In this document: positions 1-4,943 of the stretch, one piece after another
How positions within the stretch are numbered: position 1 is the first letter of the stretch
Layout: each line of letters opens with the position of its first letter
NCBI GenBank assembly: GCA_900758075.1
Contig: CAAEQF010000059.1
Location: 1 to 6,014 of the forward strand
Length of the DNA: 6,014 nucleotides
From: Coriobacteriia bacterium
GTDB taxonomy: Bacteria; Actinomycetota; Coriobacteriia; Coriobacteriales; QAMH01
Direction of reading: 5' to 3'
Position numbers and translations under genes: made by a program
Notes under the pieces: generated by a model
Told to the model about the DNA's origin: nothing
Seen by the model: only the letters and a program-made list of their open reading frames with translations
Databases searched by the model: none

Positions 1-373
1 ATCCGAAGTGCCGATACAGCCCCTCCTGCGGCGGCTTGTTGTAATAGGGAACGACGCACAGGTAGCCGTCGAAGCCCATGGGATTGACCTTCTTCTCGAA
101 GTCGATCGTGTCCTGCGTGCAGTTGTCGCCCACGTAGGCGATGGTCTTGCAGCGTCCGTCGACCGCCTCAAGGACTGCCTCGAAGAGCTTGATCTTGTCG
201 TCGTAGAACACCGTCGGGCACTCGCCCGTCGTCGGGCATACGGCGATGGCATCGATGCCAGCCTCGGCGAAACGATTTGCAAGTTCCTGCGCTCTGTTGA
301 GGTCAAGATTCAAATCGTCGTCGAACGGGGTGACCGATGCGACGATCGTACGGCCGAAAAATGGCTCTGACAT
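1..373 (-). CDS. dapA: 4-hydroxy-tetrahydrodipicolinate synthase (DapA), N-terminal part
   Basis: Cytosolic enzyme of the diaminopimelate/lysine pathway. It condenses pyruvate with aspartate semialdehyde through a Schiff base on a lysine. About 124 residues, the first part of the (beta/alpha)8 barrel, are inside the window. Roughly 170 more, including the Schiff-base lysine, lie beyond the left edge. Visible: the early strand ending VTPF (residues 14-17), the substrate-binding motif TTGE (48-51), and the PYYNKPPQEGLYRHF stretch (109-123) that carries the family tyrosine pair. Start: ATG at 373-371, with AGGAG six bases upstream. It follows dapB by 38 bp on the same strand and should be co-transcribed. 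Oddity: most DapA proteins, as I recall, have GTTGES here, but this one reads PTTGEC. The barrel and the YYN motif still make DapA the best call over related N-acetylneuraminate lyase-type aldolases, and the dapB neighbour supports it. Confidence 0.93.
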   Translation of the reverse strand, partial: MSEPFFGRTIVASVTPFDDDLNLDLNRAQELANRFAEAGIDAIAVCPTTGECPTVFYDDKIKLFEAVLEAVDGRCKTIAYVGDNCTQDTIDFEKKVNPMGFDGYLCVVPYYNKPPQEGLYRHFG

Positions 374-411
374 AGCAAGCTCCTATCGGAATGGAAAATA
401 CTAGATGAATA

Positions 412-1197
412 TTAATCCATCAGGTTCTCAAGTCCAATGACAAGTCCGTCCAAATCTCCGACGGCGCGCACGGCCATGAGGATGCCGGGCATGTAAGAAG
501 CGCGGTCGATGGAGTCGTGACGGATGGTGAGCGTCTGTCCCATGCTGCCGAAAATCACCTCCTGGTGCGCGACGTAGCCGGCAGTGCGTACGCTGTGGAC
601 CGGCACGCCGTCGACGAGTGCGCCGCGTGCGCCCTCGAAGCCCTCGAGTTCGGTTTCCTTGCCGGGAGCGGTGGACGCCTCGCCCTTGTTGGCGGCGATC
701 ATGCGCGCGGTACGGATGGCCGTGCCAGACGGCGCATCCTTCTTGCCGTCGTGGTGCAGCTCGATGACCTCGGCATCGGGGAAGTACTTGGCAGCCTGCT
801 GCGCGAACAGCATCATGAGCACGGCGCCGGTCGTGAAGTTGGGCGCGTGGAACAAGTGCGCGCCGCCTGCCGCCGCCTCGTCGTAGATGGACTGGAGCTT
901 TTCCTCGGAAAGGCCCGTCGTGCCGAGCACGCAGTGCACTCCGCTGGAAAGCGCCGTGCGCAGGTTGCCCTCTGCGGCGTCGGGGCGCGTAAAGTCGATC
1001 ATGACCTCGGGCTGTGCGTCCGCGATGGCGTCTTCGAGGTTGTTGTAGCCCCGCGCCGCGTCTTTGCCGCAGGTCGCTCCTTCGCCTGCCATGATGTCGA
1101 CACCGCCGACAAGCTCCATGTCGTCGGCGCCGTCGACTGCCCTGCAGATCTCGGAGCCCATACGGCCCAGCGCGCCGCTCACCAAAACCCTGATCAT
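412..1197 (-). CDS. dapB: 4-hydroxy-tetrahydrodipicolinate reductase (DapB)
   Basis: Reduces the DapA product to tetrahydrodipicolinate with NAD(P)H in the cytosol, the next step towards meso-diaminopimelate and lysine. The 261 residues are close to the usual bacterial length of about 250-270, so it looks complete. Seen: an N-terminal Rossmann fold with GALGRMG at 8-14; GTTG at 92-95; APNF at 118-121; and the catalytic motif HHDGKKDAPSGTA at 148-160. By alignment with the E. coli enzyme, H148 is the general acid/base and K152 the substrate-activating lysine. The start ATG touches the stop codon of the upstream peptidase gene (TAG then ATG, no gap). An AGGA ribosome site lies about 8 bases before the ATG, inside the end of the peptidase gene, so translation is probably coupled. 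dapA follows 38 bp later. No frameshift or missing key residue is seen. Confidence 0.96.
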   Translation of the reverse strand: MIRVLVSGALGRMGSEICRAVDGADDMELVGGVDIMAGEGATCGKDAARGYNNLEDAIADAQPEVMIDFTRPDAAEGNLRTALSSGVHCVLGTTGLSEEKLQSIYDEAAAGGAHLFHAPNFTTGAVLMMLFAQQAAKYFPDAEVIELHHDGKKDAPSGTAIRTARMIAANKGEASTAPGKETELEGFEGARGALVDGVPVHSVRTAGYVAHQEVIFGSMGQTLTIRHDSIDRASYMPGILMAVRAVGDLDGLVIGLENLMD

Positions 1198-2448
1198 CTA
1201 GATCATCCTTTCTATATCCCCTTGCGAATAGGGGCTTACCACAGCGACCGTGGGCTGCTGCGAGAGCAGGTCCCCAGCCACTTCGTTTACCTGTTGCAGT
1301 GTCACGGAACGGTAGTCTTCGAGCGTCTGCTCTGGAGAGCGCACTTCCAGACCCAGCACGAACAGCCGCCCCAGACGCGTCATATGCGCACGCGTCGATT
1401 CCATGCTGAAGACAAAGTTACCACAGATAAGCTCGCGCGCACGGTCGAGCTCCTCTTGAGTGATGCCGCCGGCTGCGGCGAGCGCGAACTCCTTTCGCAT
1501 GACGTCGAGTACTTCTGGCACGTTATCGGGCCGTGTGCCGGCGTAGGCGGCGAACACTCCCGCGTCCTCGAACAGCTGGGTAGTCGTGTACACGGAATAC
1601 ACGAGGCCGCGCTTCTCGCGAATCTCCTGGAACAGGCGCGAGCTCATGCCGCCGCCCAACGCGGTGTCGAGGATGCCGAGGGCGAACCTGCGCGGATCGC
1701 TCGTGTCGAACGCGGGGTAGCCCATGAGAACGTGTGCCTGCTCGGTGTCTTTTTGCAGGCAGGACAGCTGCGCGCGATGCTTCTCGGCGGTAAACGCGCG
1801 ACGATTCCGTGCGCCGGGCTTCATCCCTGACAAAAACCTCTCCGAAAGTTCCACGAGCCGCTCGTGCGAAACGTTGCCGCTCGCGGCGACGACGAGGTTG
1901 CCCGTCGTGTAGTGGGCATCGTGGTACTCGCGCATGTCCGCCGACTCGAAGCCGCCCACGGCCTTGCGGTTGCCCAGCACGGGACGGCCGAGCGGATGCG
2001 TGGGAAACATCGCGTCTGCGAACAGGTCGTAGACGTATTCGTCGGGAGAGTCCTCGTTACGCGCGATCTCCTCGATGACAACCTCGCGCTCGAGGTCAAT
2101 CGCGTCTTGCTCGAAGCTCGCGTTGACGACCATGTCGGCGAGAATCTCGAACGCTTCGGGCAGGTGCCGGTCGATGACGCGGGAGTAGAAGCACGTGCAC
2201 TCACGCGACGTGAAGGCGTTGAGCTCGGCGCCCATCGCGTCGAACGCCGTCGAGATGTCGAGCGCGCTTCTGGTGGGCGTCCCCTTGAAGAGCATATGCT
2301 CCATGAAATGAGACATGCCGTAAAAGCGCGGAACCTCGTCCCTGGCGCCTGCATAAACCCAAAAGCCGAGTGCAACGGAGTGCACGGAACCCATATGCTC
2401 CGAGACGACGGTGATGCCGTTGTCCAGAACGGTCTTGTCGCAGTACAT
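1198..2448 (-). CDS. M16-family zinc metallopeptidase (processing-peptidase-like)
   Basis: Zinc-dependent endopeptidase of family M16 (pitrilysin / mitochondrial processing peptidase beta-like). Bacterial members of this size are cytosolic, and their physiological substrates are mostly unknown. The 416 residues match the usual ~410-430 of the single-subunit class. The inverted zinc motif HFMEH is at 47-51 and a third zinc ligand is expected at E127 in VVIEEI, 76 residues after H51 as the family requires. The C-terminal half-domain carries FQEIREKRGLVYSVY, the conserved Arg/Tyr region of M16. No signal peptide or membrane segment is seen. Start choice: a GTG 27 bases upstream would add nine residues, but the AGGAGG site lies inside that extension, just before the ATG at 2448, and the typical family N-terminus (KTVLDNGITVVSE) begins right after it. 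It lies between the dGTPase gene (67-bp gap) and dapB (no gap). This neighbourhood suggests co-expression, not necessarily a role in lysine synthesis. Confidence 0.93.
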   Translation of the reverse strand: MYCDKTVLDNGITVVSEHMGSVHSVALGFWVYAGARDEVPRFYGMSHFMEHMLFKGTPTRSALDISTAFDAMGAELNAFTSRECTCFYSRVIDRHLPEAFEILADMVVNASFEQDAIDLEREVVIEEIARNEDSPDEYVYDLFADAMFPTHPLGRPVLGNRKAVGGFESADMREYHDAHYTTGNLVVAASGNVSHERLVELSERFLSGMKPGARNRRAFTAEKHRAQLSCLQKDTEQAHVLMGYPAFDTSDPRRFALGILDTALGGGMSSRLFQEIREKRGLVYSVYTTTQLFEDAGVFAAYAGTRPDNVPEVLDVMRKEFALAAAGGITQEELDRARELICGNFVFSMESTRAHMTRLGRLFVLGLEVRSPEQTLEDYRSVTLQQVNEVAGDLLSQQPTVAVVSPYSQGDIERMI

Positions 2449-2451
2449 AAA

Positions 2452-2457
2452 CCTCCT
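2452..2457 (-). promoter_or_regulatory. Ribosome binding site that decides the M16 peptidase start
   Basis: A perfect AGGAGG reads on the minus strand with only three bases (TTT) before the ATG at 2448. The spacing is shorter than the usual 5-9 bases, but the match to the anti-Shine-Dalgarno sequence is complete. The upstream in-frame GTG at 2475 has no comparable site, so the ATG is preferred. The short spacing could lower initiation; that is inference. Confidence 0.6.
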
Positions 2458-2515
2458 GTACGCAGTTGGTGCCACAAGTAGTCACAAGTCAAGACATTGT
2501 ACTCGCGGAGCGTCC

Positions 2516-3733
2516 CTAGAAGTAGTCCTTGTAGACGACCTGCCCGTTGGCAGGGTCATCGGGATAGAGCTTGCGATACAGATCGATAAAGTAGTCGTCG
2601 GTCATGGAGGCGATGAAATCGACCGCGATGTCGTCGACGCGGTGCGAAAGCTCCCATTCGTAGTCGTAGCGCTGCATGGAGGAACGCAGGTAGTGGCGAT
2701 AGACGACCGAATCCTCCCTGCCGGCCTCCAGGTCTTCGACGAACTGCTCGTACATGCGCGCCATCATCTGCTGCACGACCTTGATGTGGTCGACGACGAG
2801 GTCGCTTTTGTAGATCTTCTCGTAGTTCTCGCGCCGCAGGGCGTCGATGCCCTCGAAGACCTCCTCGTCCATTGCGAGGTAGTCCTTTCCGAGAGAGTTC
2901 TTGATGATGTTGTGCGTGACGTTGTAGATGATCTGGTGGTTGAGCTTTCCGACGATGGGGCTCTCGTCGTAGTCGTCGATGCCGCGGAGCTTGATGCGTG
3001 CGGCGTCCTGGCGGTCTTTGCCCACGTAGGCGACGATGTCGCTGATGCGGACGACGCAGCCCTCGAGCGTGCTCGGGCGCAGCTCGCGGATGTTGCTCTG
3101 GTCTGCATAGCATTGCTCGACAAGCGCATCGAGCTCGGCGAACGTCGGACAGGGCTTGGGCCGGTACTCGAGGAAAGTCTTCTCGCCGCAGTGCGCGAGA
3201 ATCCCGCTGTAGGTCTGCAGGCACAGGTTGGTGTCCGCGATGGTCTTGAGCAGCCGCACGCTGTGGACGTTGTGGTTGAAGTAGCGCCCGGTGCGCGCGT
3301 GGTAGAGCTCGGAAAGGTAACGCTCGCCCTCGTGTCCGAACGGCGTGTGCCCAAGGTCGTGCCCGATGGCGATGGCCTCGATGAGGTCGAGGTTGAGCCC
3401 GAGGGCGGCTCCGATGGTGCGGCCGACCCTGCTCACCACCTGGAGGTGAAACGAACGGCGTGTGATATCGTCGTTGCGGACGAAGCTGAAGACCTGCGTC
3501 TTGTCGGCGCAGCGCGAATAGAAGGGGTTGTGGACGATCTTCTCGACGTCGACGACGAAGCAGGGTCGCCCGAGGTACACGTCGGGGTCTTGGTAATGGT
3601 CCATGCGCTCGCGGATGCCCTCGCTGTCCTTGCAGGCGTGCTCGGACAGCAGCGCCTGCTGCGCCGCATGCCTCTCGCGCAGCAGCTGCTTTTCCTCGTC
3701 GGTGAATTCGAAGAGCCTTGGGTCGAAGTCCAT
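2516..3733 (-). CDS. dgt: dGTPase-like HD-domain deoxynucleotide triphosphohydrolase
   Basis: Predicted cytosolic metal-dependent hydrolase releasing triphosphate from dGTP or other dNTPs. It belongs to the HD superfamily dGTPase branch and would act in dNTP pool control. The 405 residues suit the shorter dGTPase-like proteins (E. coli Dgt is about 505). The metal-binding set is intact: H96 in RRSFHLQVV, H125-D126 in AIGHDLGHTPFGHEGE (125-137), and D232 in RISDIVAYVGKD. The remainder is helical, ending KDYF. Start: ATG at 3733, eight bases after a GGAGG site. An in-frame ATG at 3880 would add 49 residues, but that stretch is encoded through the terminator hairpin and shows no family likeness. 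It appears to be the first gene of the block leading to the M16 peptidase, dapB and dapA. Its roughly 250-base leader holds the hairpins and terminator listed separately, so expression may depend on readthrough or on a promoter downstream of the terminator. Substrate preference cannot be read from sequence. Confidence 0.9.
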   Translation of the reverse strand: MDFDPRLFEFTDEEKQLLRERHAAQQALLSEHACKDSEGIRERMDHYQDPDVYLGRPCFVVDVEKIVHNPFYSRCADKTQVFSFVRNDDITRRSFHLQVVSRVGRTIGAALGLNLDLIEAIAIGHDLGHTPFGHEGERYLSELYHARTGRYFNHNVHSVRLLKTIADTNLCLQTYSGILAHCGEKTFLEYRPKPCPTFAELDALVEQCYADQSNIRELRPSTLEGCVVRISDIVAYVGKDRQDAARIKLRGIDDYDESPIVGKLNHQIIYNVTHNIIKNSLGKDYLAMDEEVFEGIDALRRENYEKIYKSDLVVDHIKVVQQMMARMYEQFVEDLEAGREDSVVYRHYLRSSMQRYDYEWELSHRVDDIAVDFIASMTDDYFIDLYRKLYPDDPANGQVVYKDYF

Positions 3734-3779
3734 ATTCGCGCCCTCCCCCTCTCGTGCTCGAAGGTTTGTAGCTGTGCAC

Positions 3780-3807
3780 ACTTTACTGCATACGTGGGAC
3801 ATGGAAA
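3780..3807 (-). promoter_or_regulatory. dgt: Weak candidate promoter for the dGTPase gene
   Basis: On the minus strand TTTCCA (3807-3802) and TAAAGT (3785-3780) are 16 bp apart, each matching four of six sigma-70 consensus bases. It would let dgt be transcribed downstream of the terminator at 3831-3870. The match is poor and the -35 box overlaps the UUCG hairpin, so this is only a candidate. Confidence 0.25.
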
Positions 3808-3820
3808 CCCGAAGGTATCC
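3803..3820 (-). other. UUCG-tetraloop hairpin in the dgt leader
   Basis: As minus-strand RNA, GGATACC and GGTTTCC form a seven-position stem with one internal T-T mismatch. It is capped by C(UUCG)G, an exceptionally stable tetraloop. It begins two bases after the T-rich tail of the preceding terminator. No T-run follows it, so it is not itself a terminator. A role in RNA stability or folding is inference. Confidence 0.5.
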
Positions 3821-3830
3821 GACTTGAAAG

Positions 3831-3870
3831 AAAGCGGGCGGCCACCTTGTCGAGGCTGGCCGCCCGCTTT
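3831..3870 (-). terminator. Strong intrinsic terminator facing dgt
   Basis: A perfect 14-bp inverted repeat (AAAGCGGGCGGCCA with its complement) encloses a 12-base loop that can add three more pairs (CCT/AGG) after a bulged G. On the minus strand it is followed by CTTTC, giving the run TTTCTTTC at the stem end. On the plus strand no T-run follows. It is therefore read as a minus-strand terminator. No complete minus-strand gene lies just upstream: merR is on the other strand and guaB has its own hairpin at 4874-4904. It must end a short transcript from the intergenic region, act as an attenuator for dgt, or be a relic of a lost gene. Confidence 0.8.
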
Positions 3871-3872
3871 GC

Positions 3873-3901
3873 GCACTCATTCTTTGCAGGGAATCGAGTG
3901 C
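3873..3901 (-). other. Hairpin immediately before the terminator
   Basis: GCACTC plus ATTC pair with GAAT plus GAGTGC, ten pairs in all with one bulged base (3895) and an eight-base loop (3883-3890). Only two bases separate it from the terminator, giving two stacked hairpins in the minus-strand RNA. The gene-free setting suggests an RNA role rather than a protein-binding site, which is inference. Confidence 0.55.
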
Positions 3902-3948
3902 CGAACGTATGTAAGTGCCGCTCCTTCCTCCAAGATGCCTCCGTATGA

Positions 3949-3978
3949 GCAGGCGCGCTGTCCCAAAATGACGCCTGC
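3949..3978 (-). other. First hairpin of the dgt leader
   Basis: GCAGGCG (3978-3972 on the minus strand) and CGCCTGC (3955-3949) form a seven-pair stem with a 16-base loop. The 3' arm could instead pair, with one G-U wobble, to GCGGGCG (3867-3861) in the 5' arm of the terminator. That is the geometry of an antiterminator. In GC-rich DNA such short matches arise by chance, so the switch is a hypothesis. Confidence 0.4.
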
Positions 3979-4005
3979 AAACGTTTCAACGAGACCACCA
4001 TAAAC

Positions 4006-4022
4006 TATACGGTTACCGTATA
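4006..4022. promoter_or_regulatory. Perfect 17-bp dyad, likely MerR operator
   Basis: TATACGGT-T-ACCGTATA is a perfect 8+1+8 inverted repeat, 36 bp upstream of the merR start codon. Its size, symmetry and position over a long promoter spacer fit a MerR-family dimer site. It overlaps the -35 box of the minus-strand promoter and the possible merR -10, so one bound dimer could control both directions. Confidence 0.75.
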
Positions 4023-4024
4023 CT
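4019..4024 (+). promoter_or_regulatory. Possible -10 box for merR
   Basis: TATACT matches five of six bases of the -10 consensus and would place the start near 4031, ahead of the ribosome site. No good -35 is found 16-19 bp upstream. It overlaps the right arm of the dyad, so MerR binding would probably repress its own gene; that is inference. Confidence 0.4.
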
Positions 4025-4058
4025 CAAGGGAAACGTCGGGCAATTCTGGAGAAATCAA

Positions 4059-4871
4059 TTGACTGAGCAGTTCTACAGCACGGGACAATTCGCGAAGCTG
4101 TGCGGCGTGAAGAAGCAGACCCTGTTCCACTACGACGACATCGGCCTGCTCTGCCCCGTTGACGTCGCGGACAACGGCTACCGCCAGTACTCGTATCGGC
4201 AATACGAGACGTTTTTGCTGATCACCTGCCTGAAGGAGGCAGGCATGAGCCTGAAGGAGATCAAGGCGTTTCTCGCACTCGGTGACGATGAGACGCGCAG
4301 CGCCCGGATAGCAGAGGTCATGAGGGCGCTCGACGGACGCATCGAGCATCTTGTCAACGTGAAGCGCGTCTTGGCGAGCACGTTTGGGGCTGCGGGCTCA
4401 AACGTGAGCGGCGACACGGACGAGCCGGATCTCGAAGTCGTCTCCAAGCCTGCCGAAGACTTCTGGCTCTCGAGGCGCCTCGACACGCTCGACGACCGCG
4501 AGCTCGTCGAGACCATCTCCCAGCTGATCAAGCGCTTCGAGCCCGTCGCCGTCTGCCTTGCGAGCGCCGACGTGCAGCACGGGGAAGTCGACCGCCAACG
4601 CTACCTGCTGATTCCCGACGGCAAGTTCCTGGATCCGGACGAAGCGGCAGGATTTGGCCTCAAGCACTTCGGGCGTCCCGCAGGAGAGTACCTTCTCGTA
4701 CGGCAGAGACCGGATGAGGACATGCCCGCGCTCTACCGGCGCGTGAACGACGAACTCGAGAGGCGGGACTCGACCCCGGGCGTGTTCTACTACGAGGAGT
4801 TCTTCGGCTTCGATGCCACCGGGACACCGGGCACATCCACCGTTATGGTGCAGATGGTGCAGAAACAATAA
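4059..4871 (+). CDS. MerR-family regulator with GyrI-like effector-binding domain
   Basis: Predicted cytosolic dimeric transcription factor of 270 residues, the length of BmrR-type multidrug-responsive MerR proteins. Order: winged helix-turn-helix at about 5-75 (YSTGQFAKLCGVKKQTLFHYDDIGLL, then NGYRQYSYRQYE at 39-50); dimerisation coiled coil at about 78-108; C-terminal ligand domain at about 125-268 with the GyrI-like pattern (GEYLLVRQRP at 209-218, GVFYYEEFFGFD at 241-252). No cysteine cluster of a metal sensor is seen in the C-terminal part, so a small-molecule ligand is more likely. Start: TTG at 4059, six bases after GGAGA; no nearer ATG fits and the family N-terminus begins at once. A perfect dyad lies 36 bp upstream. 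No transporter or modifying enzyme lies beside it in the window, so its target is unknown; the divergent leader of the dgt block is the obvious candidate. Ligand unknown. Confidence 0.88.
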   Translation: MTEQFYSTGQFAKLCGVKKQTLFHYDDIGLLCPVDVADNGYRQYSYRQYETFLLITCLKEAGMSLKEIKAFLALGDDETRSARIAEVMRALDGRIEHLVNVKRVLASTFGAAGSNVSGDTDEPDLEVVSKPAEDFWLSRRLDTLDDRELVETISQLIKRFEPVAVCLASADVQHGEVDRQRYLLIPDGKFLDPDEAAGFGLKHFGRPAGEYLLVRQRPDEDMPALYRRVNDELERRDSTPGVFYYEEFFGFDATGTPGTSTVMVQMVQKQ

Positions 4872-4873
4872 AT

Positions 4874-4904
4874 AAGGCGCCCCGGGAATCTCCCGGAGCG
4901 CCTT
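4874..4904 (-). terminator. Terminator of guaB, shared by convergent merR
   Basis: AAGGCGCCCCGGGA and TCCCGGAGCGCCTT form a 14-position stem with one C-A mismatch and a three-base loop. On the minus strand the tail is T-rich (TTATTTATTGTTT), so it is a good terminator for guaB, whose stop is 40 bp upstream. On the plus strand it begins two bases after the merR stop but lacks a T-run, so termination that way should be weaker. Confidence 0.85.
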
Positions 4905-4943
4905 GACGCATGCGGTGAGGCTTTCGGCAGCGCCGAGCGAAAC

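Larger units (their letters stand above)
3997..4027 (-). promoter_or_regulatory. Candidate MerR-type promoter reading towards dgt
   Basis: On the minus strand TTGAGT (4027-4022) and TATGGT (4002-3997) are 19 bp apart. A 19-20 bp spacer holding the regulator's dyad is the hallmark of promoters activated by MerR-family proteins, which distort DNA to realign the boxes. The dyad at 4006-4022 lies almost wholly in this spacer. Transcription would begin near 3990 and enter the hairpin/terminator leader. Activation by the adjacent MerR protein is inferred. Confidence 0.55.
3734..4058. other. Intergenic control region between the dGTPase gene and merR
   Basis: This 325-bp stretch between divergent genes has no convincing protein gene. 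Reading from merR towards dgt on the minus strand, it contains a MerR-type dyad and promoter (3997-4027), a hairpin (3949-3978), a GGAGGAAGGAG purine run (near 3920-3930), a second hairpin (3873-3901), a strong terminator (3831-3870), a UUCG-capped hairpin (3803-3820), a weak possible promoter (3780-3807) and the dgt ribosome site (3742-3746). I recognised no T-box, SRP or common riboswitch core in it. A 72-codon minus frame beginning at 4001 starts inside the proposed -10 box and runs through the terminator, so I do not call it. Confidence 0.7.

Noticed and set aside
517..1830. A 437-codon plus-strand frame opposite dapB and the M16 peptidase
   Set aside because: Both opposite genes carry full catalytic motifs. 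This frame has no family features and spans their junction, so it is a coding shadow.
3734..3880. A 49-codon N-terminal extension of the dGTPase-like protein from an ATG at 3880
   Set aside because: The added stretch is encoded across the terminator and UUCG hairpins, the ATG has no ribosome site, and the ATG at 3733 has GGAGG at good spacing.
3915..3935. Purine-rich GGAGGAAGGAG on the minus strand as SRP RNA domain IV or a T-box core
   Set aside because: It only loosely resembles the SRP core: the TCAGG part and the paired loop strands are missing. The T-box consensus AGGGTGG-ACCGCG is also absent.
3783..4001. A 72-codon minus-strand frame in the intergenic region
   Set aside because: Its ATG lies inside the proposed -10 box, it has no good ribosome site, and it runs straight through the terminator stem.
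2411..4003. A 530-codon open frame on the plus strand opposite the dGTPase gene
   Set aside because: It is antisense to a gene with intact HD motifs, shows no recognisable domain and consists of low-complexity Val/Asp/Leu-rich sequence typical of the reverse strand of GC-rich genes. It also runs through the terminator hairpin.
4874..4904. The hairpin as an operator or a regulatory site for guaB
   Set aside because: It lies after both stop codons with a T-rich tail on the guaB strand, which is simply a convergent terminator.
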